Notes under the pieces: model-generated | Databases searched by the model: none | Seen by the model: only the letters and a program-made list of their open reading frames with translations | What the model was told of the DNA's origin: nothing | NCBI GenBank assembly: GCA_037953625.1 | Contig: CM075652.1 | Location: 149,668,597-149,732,596 of the forward strand | Direction of reading: 5' to 3' | DNA: 64,000 bases | DNA from: Crotalaria pallida | Taxonomy: Eukaryota; Streptophyta; Magnoliopsida; Fabales; Fabaceae | Translations under genes and position numbers: made by a program | In this document: piece after piece, positions 55,904 through 64,000 of the stretch | Position numbering within the stretch: position 1 is the first letter of the stretch | Layout of the letters: the number at the start of each line of letters is the position of its first letter

Positions 55904-56074
55904 TATTTGTTTTTTTCACATCCTGATATGCAGCCCACTTGGCCGACTAATCTAGTTCGAAGGGGATTCCGGAATTAAGATTTTATCCCTCTCTCAACAC
56001 TGTTGTTAGAGATCGAACCGTGGTTCGCCCTACCAAATGCAACCCTTGACACCATTGCACCAACAGCTCATTGG
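55904..56074 (-). mobile_element. tRNA-derived SINE with poly-A tail (T run on plus)
   Basis: 17-bp target duplication TTACAATATTGTTATTT (55887-55903 and 56075-56091). On the minus strand it has GTTGGTGCAATGGTGTCAAG and CCACGGTTCGATCTC, and ends in an A-rich tail (the plus-strand T run at about 55910-55917). It is the same family as 52220-52388, with more substitutions. Confidence 0.88.
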
Positions 56075-56220
56075 TTACAATATTGTTATTTGTATATTTA
56101 CTTCTAATATCTAAGTTCAATAAGTAAAAATATGAAAAATTATAAAAACAGATAAATTGAAAGTTTATTATTCTTTTTTTAAAAAGGTAATTAAGTGTTC
56201 GATTTATATGTTAAAATAAA

Positions 56221-57414
56221 GAGTAAACTGTCATTTTGGTCACTGAATTTGTCAGTTGCTTTCAGTTTAGTCCCTAAAATAGTCAAAAATGCTTTTTGGT
56301 TCCAGATGTTGACAAAGTTGTTTCACGCTAGTCCCTTTGCCCAACTTCCGTTGACGTCCGTTAGCAATTGAACGACGTGGTTGTTAGTTGTTCACTTCGA
56401 CTCCTAATGTTCATTTAAGTTGTTCATTTTAGTCCTAATAGACATTTAAGTTATTCATTTTAGTCCCTAATCAACAAACATTATCACATAAATATTGAAA
56501 ACACACAAAAATCAGCACACCGAAACAAGATAAAGAAGGTCAATAAGGCATGGTTCTGTATTCAAAGACCACAGAAAACGTAAGGTACATAGCTTTATTA
56601 CTTATATTGTTACACTCTTATTATACTGAATATAATATCAAGAACATAGAAATATCTTTGCTAATATGTGACAATTATAACTACCTAACAGCTTCGCAGA
56701 ATGATTAGACATTAGAGGAGTTAGCTTGATCAAGAACTTTGCAATAGGCAATTCAACACCCAGCCACAATTTAATGACCTATAGAAGTGCAAACAATTCT
56801 CTAAAAAAATATATCATTAAGCGGTGAAATTATGCTCGACAATGGATCAAAATCCTCTGGTTTTCAGGGACCATACAGAGGAGTTTAAACAACCAAAATG
56901 GTTTTCAAAACAAAACAACAAATACGAATTACAGAGGTGAGATTAGGGTTTGTGTTACCAGATACATTACACAAATAAACAAAAGGGAAAAACAAAAAAC
57001 CGTGAGGGGAACACAAATAAATATTCTACAACTACGATCACAAAATAGGGAGAAGACAATAGACGCAATGAGGTTTTCAAAAATAGAAGGACGACGATGA
57101 GAACACAATACCATTCACATATATGGTTTTCGAAACATAACAACAACGAATTCAGATAAGAGATTAGGGACTAAAATGAATAACTTAAATGTCTATTAGG
57201 GACTAAAGTGAATAAATTAAGTGAACATTAGGGGCTGAAGTGAACAACTAACAGTCACATCGCTCAACTGCTAACGGACGTCAACGAAAGTTAGGCCAAA
57301 GGACTAACGTGAAACAACTTTGTCAACATCAGGGACCAAAAATCATTTTTGACTATTTTAAGGACTAAACTGAAAGCGACTGACAAATTCGGAGACCAAA
57401 ATAACAGTTTAATA
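56221..57414. mobile_element. long-TIR Mutator-like element with 10-bp target duplication
   Basis: Direct repeats TTAAAATAAA at 56211-56220 and 57415-57424. The inverted arms of about 240 bp begin GAGTAAACTGTCATTTTGGT / ATTAAACTGTTATTTTGGTC and share GCTTTCAGTTTAGTCC, CAACTTTGTTTCAC-type, GACGTCCGTTAGCA and TAGTCCCTAAT text. The interior (about 56465-57165) holds two tandem copies of a segment starting ATGGTTTTCRAAACA (56899 and 57123). There is no transposase. Confidence 0.8.
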
Positions 57415-57424
57415 TTAAAATAAA

Positions 57425-59262
57425 TGTTTAAATAACATTACTATATTTTTTTAATATTATTACAACAGTTGTAAGTTATTGTTGTAAGCGTAGTGCCAGT
57501 GACCAATAAGCTGTATTGATAGCTGCAGCGGTGACATGGGCACCAAACGGTGCGAACCCTATGGCAACGGACCACGTTGGTGCCCACATCTGTCCCTAGA
57601 GCTTGCTATTTGTTCCGCTCAAATTCTTCCCCTATCACATGAATCATTGTATCATGTAATCCAATTATGCTAAATGAACAAGAAGGAAGAAAAACATAAT
57701 GCAATATTTTCTTGTGAAATTGTCGGCACCTAATAATATTAGTATGACATTATTGCTCTGCAATCCCTTTCCTTTTAATCTCGTTTATTCAATCCTACTT
57801 ATTATTTTTATTTCTTTCTTTGTGATGTTTAGTTTGTAGTGGGAGAGTGAAATAGAAGACATGAAAGACTCTATAGCTCTACTCCTAACTATTAAAGTGT
57901 CATATATAAAGTTGGGTACATCATATCTTAAAAAAACAAAAAACAAAAAAACAAAAAACAAAAAAAAAACTTTTTTGTTGGTGTAAGTCAAAACGAGGGA
58001 GCTTCAGGTTAGTCAATCGATCGGTTAGGACTTAAGTACATGAAGAGAATCTAACCTAAAAAATTAGTTCATTGGATGAAAGAGTCTCATAGCTTAAGTA
58101 CCATATTGAGGTTTCTAAGTTACTCAATGTGAGACTCCTAACACAATCATGATAGAAGGGAAGAATATTTGTTGCCTTTAAACATATCTCAAGTTCTCAA
58201 CACTTAAATCAGTAAAAGATTCAAATAAATAAGGGCAACGTTTGTTGAAACTTGAAAGTTATTTTTTTTGAACAAAGAGTTATCATATATTCTTAATTTC
58301 TTATTGGTTTATAAACAAACTATTTTATTTTTTATCTAAAATAAACTTTGGCATAACTTTTCCAATTCATCAAGCCACCGATTTTGAATAAATAAAAAAA
58401 TGAAATTACATTGCATTTTTTAACACTTGAAAAATTCCAAATTCATCTTTATGATGGGTTTGATTGGCACTAAGCAGAATGGTAGGTAGGTAACGGGTCT
58501 AAGCAATTTGCTAATTACTGTTAGCGCAGACAAGACATGCTTTATTTTCTTTCATAACTTTTTGATTTTTTAATTTGATATACAGGAAACAGCATCATTG
58601 GGTTTTTGATTTTTTTAATTTGATATACAGGGAAACAGCATCATTGGGTTTTATTCTTGGCTTGATTCCTTCCTGATCCTTTACCACCACCATTATCAGA
58701 GTGTTTTAATAGTCTTTTTTAATATTTAATAATACAATAAGATTTAGTGAATCATAAATTAAACTCTAATTGATATCCCACGACTATCAACCATAAATAA
58801 CATCAAGAATGGAGGCATCAAAACTAGCTAATTTAGATTTTTAATAAATATTTTTAGTATATTTCTTAACCAATATTCTTGAAGCATGGATTAACAAAAC
58901 TCAAAAATAGGAACAAATACTCCAACGATGATTGAGTCCCCCCTCCTCATCTCTTTCCCAATTGTCATTTATTTCTACTTCTATTTCATCTTATGGCCGA
59001 ATGTTGCAACAAAATAGATTGCTCATAAGCATTTTGGCTATTCTCAACATGTGATGTGTTTTTCCCTTTTTTTTTATCTTTTATTTTAAAAATAGAATTG
59101 TGCATTATATCAAAAAAATATTCTTTTATTTTAGTTGACAACTTTGATTTTTACCAAAATAATGAGACTGAAAAAGTAGTTTACTTGCATGGATTTTTTG
59201 GATAAGACAAAATTTATTAACAAGACTGAAAAAATCAGGAGTATAAGAAATATTCCTAGACT
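57425..59262. other. intergenic with small repeats
   Basis: 57480-57600 (minus strand) reads MWAPTWSVAIGFAPFGAHVT followed by AAAINTAYWSLALR before a stop; it looks protein-like but is unrecognised and short. 57925-57970 is an AAAAAAC repeat. About 58966-59015 is repeated at about 61580-61627. No supported gene. Confidence 0.35.
58559..58648 (+). repeat. 44-bp tandem duplication
   Basis: TTTTTGATTTTTTAATTTGA followed by TATACAGGAAACAGCATCAT and TGGG occurs twice back to back (starts 58559 and 58603), nearly identical. Confidence 0.9.
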
Positions 59263-59888
59263 CTGTTCGGCAAGGATAGTTAGGAGCTTTTTAGCTAGTT
59301 AGGTGCTTTTAGATTTAGTCAATAAGCTACTAGCCCCGTTTGGTGAACACAAATTAAAATGAGCTTATAACTTTTGAAAAGGAGCTTGTAGCTTTTGAAA
59401 GCTAGTTTTTAGAAAGTAGCTTTCAAGAAACTAAACTAGCTTTCAATAATTCATATACCAATTATACCCTCATACAAAATTTAAAATTATTTTGCTACCC
59501 TTAATTAATTATTAATTATAATTTAATAATTTTGTTATAATTAATTAATTAATTAACTACATAATTAATAAATTAAGAAAAAAAGAATTTAATTAATTAT
59601 AATTTAATATTTTTTTATATTTTATAATTAATTAATTAATTAACTATCTATTTAATAAATAAAGAAAAAAATTTGAAAAAATTAAAATAATAAAATGTTG
59701 CATGTCCTTTTTGGTCATTCAATAACTTTTAGCTACTTCAAAAGCTAGTTTTGCCGAACAGCACTATTTCAAATAGTCAGCTAAAGCTACAAGCTCTCAG
59801 CTCCTAACTAGCTTAACAGCTATAAGCTAGAAGCTCATAGCTACAAGTTACAAACTCATAGTTACAAGCTAGTTTTGCCGAACCGACC
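59263..59888. mobile_element. hAT-like MITE
   Basis: Inverted ends CTGTTCGGCAAGGATAG and its partner near TTTTGCCGAACCGA, with the 8-bp near-duplication CCTAGACT (59255-59262) / CCTAGTCT (59889-59896). The interior is full of inverted AGCTAGTTTT / AAAACTAGCT words and AT-rich repeats. The 8-bp target duplication suggests hAT. Confidence 0.6.
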
Positions 59889-60184
59889 CCTAGTCTCAAA
59901 ATCCATGAAAACATAGTACAACATGAGGATGTCAATGCCACCCCATTCCTAATGTGCTTCTGAACATGCACTTTGAATTTACCATCTATTACCAACGCCA
60001 ATACATTTTTGTGATTCTGAAGCATATAATTTAGCCCTAACCAGACTCTTTCAAACGCAGAACCCAACAGAAACAGGAAAATACAAATTAAAGCCAACTC
60101 CTTTATCTACCATACACAAGGACACAGAGAACACCTTTATCTACAATACACAAACATACAGGGAGAACCAGAACAGAGGTCCAT

Positions 60185-60373
60185 TTAAAAAGCGACATTA
60201 GAGCTTTTGTGTTCTTTCTTTTTATTAATTTTATTATGAGCAAGTCTTGAAAATATTTTGTCCACCAGCTCCTCTCTTTCTTTGATGTTTCGTCTGCTCC
60301 AATTATCTTTCCATGCATTGCGACAAAGCCATAGACACCAAATTCCTGCAATACAAATACCTTTCACTCGCAT
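60185..60373 (-). pseudogene. possible LINE zf-RVT tail fragment
   Basis: The minus frame contains GIWCLWLCRNAWKDNW followed by a Lys/Glu-rich helix (EELVDKIFSRLAHNKI). It resembles the iWxlWxxRN region after the zinc-binding domain of plant LINE ORF2 proteins. Short and isolated. Confidence 0.35.
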
Positions 60374-61110
60374 GCATGATATTAACTAACCAAAATTTAT
60401 ATGTATAGGAAAAGAAAATTAAAAGCTTTTAGGGCTTTGCACCTGTTATAGTCTTTTTTATCAATAGTGATGGTTTTACATCAAATATCTACGGCCTAAT
60501 CCCAACACCAAAAACAAAATTGTGATGAAACATAATTTGGGCATTTGCATTTTTACCGTAAAAAAACAAGCTGGATTATAATTGCTTACAACCGATATTG
60601 TACTCAACAATTTCATTACTTGAGCAAATTTGTTCCTTATTATTGTCAAATAAGAGATTATTTGCATTAGTTTTGTACTACCGGCCTTATTGTATTATGA
60701 CTGAAAAATAACGTTGCGCAAAAACGTGTGTATATATATATATATATGAGTTAGAACCCATTTATTAGGTAAGAAACATGATGAAGAAAAATATTTGTAA
60801 GGTTATTTTTAAAATTAGAATTAAGATGCTATAGAAGAAATTGTAAGATGAGATGAGGAAGATAAAGAGAAAATGTGACTATTGCAAAAATATTATTTGA
60901 ATATTTGTTATTTTAATACTAGCATCTTATCTATGCTTAACCACAACCACTCATTTCATAATAATATATAGCACATCACAAGTTCACACGTTTTAAATTT
61001 ATCATATTTAAATTTATCAATCAACTATTTTTTTTCCATGAAAATATTGGACATAATCTAAATAAATTTTATTATCATTTAATAATATTTAATAATAGAG
61101 AAAATTAGAA
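60374..61110. other. intergenic, AT-rich
   Basis: (TA)n near 60731-60747. No gene. Confidence 0.4.
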
Positions 61111-61256
61111 ATGCATCAACGGTGTAAAGTTTTTTACACCATCAGTGCATCATCCACCATTCATCATAGTTGACTTTCAAATTAAAATTAAAGTAATACA
61201 AATGAATGGTGGATGATGGACTGATGGTATAAAAAACTTTACACCGTCAGTGCATA
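61111..61256. mobile_element. short MITE with about 45-bp inverted ends
   Basis: GGTGTAAAGTTTTTTACACC, itself a palindrome, followed by ATCAGTGCATCATCCACCAT, is mirrored by ATGGTGGATGATGGACTGAT and AAAACTTTACACCGT. The loop between the arms is only about 45 bp, so a transcript would fold into a tight hairpin. Confidence 0.7.
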
Positions 61257-61551
61257 CACATTAATCTCTTAATAATAATTTGTTAATTTTTACTTAATAA
61301 CTCACCTTTAATCAAATAAAATAATTGTTGAGGTGTTGTATAATCCCATACATCACACGGCTCAACATACTTTTATATATTATTTTTCATATTTTCATGC
61401 CCTCCAATCCGATTAAATATTTATATACATTACAGTAAATAATATTTTAACGATTTTCCTAATAACCATCTTCATAAATCTGAAATAATAAAAAAAAGTT
61501 TAATATCAATTAGAACTTATAACAAAAATAATTTCTCGATTTCGTATTTGC

Positions 61552-61580
61552 CTTGTACATCGCACAGATAAGTTAGCTAG
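61552..61580 (+). mobile_element. eroded Helitron-like 3' terminus
   Basis: CTTGTACATCGCACAG (a decayed CCGTGC..GCACGG-type stem), then ATAAGTTAG and CTAG abutting T at 61581. It is similar to the better copies at 42223-42251 and 29778-29807 but with a weak stem. Confidence 0.3.
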
Positions 61581-61630
61581 TTTATTTCTATTTCATCTTG
61601 ACGGCCGAAGGTTGCAACAAAATAGATTAC

Positions 61631-62101
61631 CTAAACGTGGATGGTAGTTACGTTCAAGGTGCTAATGTTGTGGGCTTTGGTGGTTTATTGTGAGATATAG
61701 ATGACGATTGGGTCTGCGGTTTTCTTGGTGCAGGTAAGTCCACTAGCGTGCTTCATGCAGAGTTGTTGGGCATAAAATATGGTCTTGAGCTAGCTTGGAG
61801 TAGAGGTTTGCGGAATGTGTTGTGCGAGACTGATTCTCGTGAAGCTCAACGTTTATGTATGGAAGATGTGCCACTGCATCATGTTCTTGGGGCCATCATT
61901 GAAGCAATCCGTAATTTGTTGAGAAGAGATTGGAGGGTTCAAGTGCTTCATACTCTGAGAGAAGCAAATTTTTGTGCTGATACTCTTGCTAAGTTGGGTG
62001 GAGCGCAGCATGATAAGCTTGTGGTGATGGACTCTCCTCCAAGTTTGGTGATACAGTACTTATTGGCTGATAAGTTAGGGACCCCCTTTGTTAGAAGTTA
62101 G
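61631..62101 (+). pseudogene. LINE RNase H fragment, 5'-truncated
   Basis: The frame reads LNVDGSYVQGANVVGFGGLL, a stop at 61691-61693 (TGA where family members have Arg, consistent with CGA to TGA), then DIDDDWVCGF and on through LHAELLGIKYGLELAW, CETDSREAQRLC and LHTLREANFCADTLAKLGG to a TAG near 62099. All four RNase H acidic positions (D, E, D, D) are present. An A-rich tail follows at about 62125-62137. It is a diverged relative of the LINE at 11230-13307. Confidence 0.8.
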
Positions 62102-62137
62102 TTGTCTTTTTCCTTTCCTCTGCAAAAAAAAAAAACT

Positions 62138-62322
62138 CTCAAGCACTTTCACCTCGCCAAGGGATAATTTTCTTCTTCACAATCGCTGAAACTCGTATAA
62201 TTCCAATAAGTGCCACATTAGTTGAAGTTTTGTAACACATTTCTAATTTTCTATCGACATTCTCAATTGCTTATTCACCAACCTCCTATTACACTTTAGA
62301 ACAATTAAAAAAACTTAAATTA

Positions 62323-62325
<3 letters not shown>
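62138..62325. other. intergenic spacer
   Basis: No feature seen apart from the LINE's A-rich end on the left. Confidence 0.4.

Positions 62326-62369
<44 letters not shown>
62326..62369. repeat. (AT)n microsatellite
   Basis: An uninterrupted run of about 22 AT dinucleotides. Confidence 0.95.
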
Positions 62370-62373
<4 letters not shown>

Positions 62374-62800
62374 GATCCCTTTTCGAGACATCACGTTTGC
62401 CGGAGAAATTTTCGAGGCATCACGTTTGTCCCGTGAAGCTTTCCTCGCACCAAAGAGTTTGTAGGTAGATAAGCATTATCTCTAATCAAAATTGCAATTT
62501 AAAATTAAATAAATTATTTAAATTTATTTGATTTTGTTGATAAATAACATTATCTCTAACCAAAATTACAATTTGAAATTAAATTAATTATTTAAATTTA
62601 TATAATCATTATCTGTATGTGAAATCATTATCCTCAATTTGTTGAACAAATCATTATCCTCAACAAAAATATCTAAAAAAATATTAAAAAAATCAATATA
62701 TATATATAATAGGCTCTCCCATTCAATTTTTAAAGTTCTATCTAATTCTAAGAATTCTCTTCTCCAAATTCTCTCTTTTATTTTTATTTTTTCCCTCATT

Positions 62801-62998
62801 CCTCAACTTAAAGCTCTTAATTTTGATTTTTGAATGTTTGATAAATTATTTATTAGATGATGCATATTTTGTTATACTTTTAATTGACTTTTGTTTATTC
62901 CTCTACTTAGAGCTCTTAATATTGATTTTTGAGTGTTTGATGAATTACTTATTAGATGATGCATATTTTGTTATACTTTTAATTGACTTTTGCTTAAT
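62801..62998 (+). repeat. 99-bp tandem duplication upstream of the ATG8-like exon
   Basis: CCTCAACTTAAAGCTCTTAA (62801) and CCTCTACTTAGAGCTCTTAA (62900) begin two copies that both continue through TTAGATGATGCATATTTTGT to AATTGACTTTTG. They lie in what looks like the 5' leader intron of the ATG8-like sequence. Confidence 0.9.
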
Positions 62999-63009
62999 GC
63001 TAATTTCAG

Positions 63010-63214
63010 GAAGAATGACAGCAATGAGTTACTTCAAACAAGAGCATGACCTTGGTAAGTTGTTTTTTTTTAAAATTTTGGTAAGTTGTTATACATACTT
63101 ACTTTGATTATTCTTTTTTGAAAGAATATGCAAATAATTGATCCTTTTATCTTTTCAAAGAAGAGAAGGGCAAAGGCTCCTAGGAATAGGAAAAAATACC
63201 CTGATCGTATTTCG
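63010..63214 (+). pseudogene. ATG8 (autophagy ubiquitin-like) N-terminal exons, probably broken
   Basis: Exon 1 (63010-63054) is bordered by TAATTTCAG and GTAAGT and encodes MTAMSYFKQEHDL, matching the ATG8 start (FKQEHDLE). A second piece (63161-63214, ending at a GTGAGA donor) encodes KRRAKAPRNRKKYPDRIS, matching the next ATG8 segment (KRR..., KYPDRIP). The exon boundary falls where plant ATG8 genes have an intron, and an intron in the leader is also usual. However, the acceptor before exon 2 appears mutated (TTTTCAA instead of CAG at the in-frame position), so the nearest AG shifts the frame. The conserved Glu-rich residues are altered, and no downstream ATG8 exon (ubiquitin fold, C-terminal Gly) is found before the window ends. 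Intact ATG8 is conjugated to phosphatidylethanolamine on autophagosomes; this copy probably makes no such protein. Confidence 0.6.
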
Positions 63215-64000
63215 GTGAGAAATAATTTTGGTGGGTCTTTTGTCTGTTTGAAGAAACAATGTTTTTCGATTTATTTATGATTTTTTTCCGTTTTTGTCAT
63301 GAGATAAGATAAATGACGAAAAAGATCAAAATATTTAAATATGAATAATAATAATAATAATAAATGTGATAATTACATTAAAAAAATAATAATGGTAAAA
63401 AAATATTAATTTATCCATCAAATAAATATAAGAAATTTCTTATAATATTATCCAATAAAAAAGTCAGAATGTATAATTTTGGTTTAATTATATATAATTT
63501 TTCATATTAGATATGATAATTATATTTAAAATATGCTAAATTATCATGTCTTATGCAATAGAAAATATTTTGATTTATCTTTAAATCTGCTCATAATACC
63601 ATCAAACAAAAAAATATAAAAAAGTTTAATTTTCATTTCACTCTAATAATTAATCATAATATCATGATAAAATGTGTTAATTCATCGATAAACTAAATAA
63701 GGAATACATTAATTTAATACTCATCTATACATAGACAAATATAATATTAAATATATAAAAAAAAGAGCCAACATTATATTCATAATAAAATGCAATGTGT
63801 TAGCCAAGATAGTCAAAAATAACAATTTCAATATTGTCTTCATGTTCTATGAAATAGTGAATATTACAATTTATCCTTAAATTTTCTCATAATACCATTA
63901 AACAAAAAAGATCAAAATATTTAATTCTGATTTGTTTTTAATTATCATAATAAAGTTGATAATCATATAAAAATATTAATTTATCTATTAAATAAATAAG
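63215..64000. other. AT-rich tail, no gene seen
   Basis: Very A/T-rich with many ATAATATCAT / TCATAATACCAT-type short repeats (about 63590, 63655 and 63890). No further ATG8 exons recognised. Confidence 0.45.

Overview
This window is nuclear DNA from a flowering plant, AT-rich (roughly two thirds A+T by eye) and crowded with transposons. The genes have plant-type GT-AG introns and match dicot families: a GH29 alpha-L-fucosidase, a CYP704-like P450, an ATS3/PLAT protein and an XLT2-like GT47 galactosyltransferase. A captured piece of a TIR-NBS-LRR-type gene also argues for a dicot, because that class is essentially absent from grasses. The repeat content suggests a legume, but that is an inference from memory of families and not a proof.

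Layout. 1-1.6 kb: ambiguous gene tail and AT-rich spacer. 1.6-7.5 kb: a complete Ty1/copia-type LTR retrotransposon on the minus strand, with a 5-bp target duplication, nearly identical LTRs and a wrecked pol. 7.5-11 kb: two diverged copies of one non-coding segment, each loaded with different TA-flanked Stowaway-like MITEs. 11.2-13.3 kb: a LINE fragment (RT to RNase H). 15-18 kb: two adjacent long-inverted-repeat elements, the first holding an open TNL-type LRR exon. 18-25 kb: MITEs, SINE-like retroposons, LINE scraps, and an inverted duplication of a small gene 5' end. 25.6-28.0 kb: intact three-exon FUC1-like gene (+). 31.6-34.2 kb: intact six-exon CYP704-like gene (-). 36-41 kb: low-confidence gene-like tract ending at a Helitron-like 3' terminus. 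42.3-43.7 kb: unprocessed, decayed 3' part of a DEAD-box helicase 7 (PRH75-like) gene (-). 45.7-47.3 kb: intact three-exon ATS3-like gene (-). 47.6-52.4 kb: duplicated SINEs, a Mutator-like element carrying a nested SINE, and another SINE. 53.1-54.6 kb: intact single-exon XLT2-like gene (-). 55.9-62.1 kb: SINE, Mutator-like element, hAT-like MITE, LINE pieces. 63.0-63.2 kb: two exons resembling the ATG8 N-terminus, probably broken.

The four intact genes are unrelated housekeeping or developmental genes (cell-wall xyloglucan trimming, P450 oxidation, a secreted PLAT protein, xyloglucan galactosylation). They are not an operon or cluster. FUC1 and XLT2 both act on xyloglucan side chains, but they lie 25 kb apart and I infer no linkage. 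The most unusual material is the group of long-TIR Mutator-like elements (15001-16075, 16247-17963, 19097-19434, 49776-50988, 56221-57414). Three have a perfect 9-10 bp target duplication (19097-19434, 49776-50988, 56221-57414) and one has an imperfect duplication (16247-17963). The element at 15001-16075 has none visible; it carries a resistance-gene exon between arms built of repeated palindromic GTCGTAAG / GGTGCTACGAC units.
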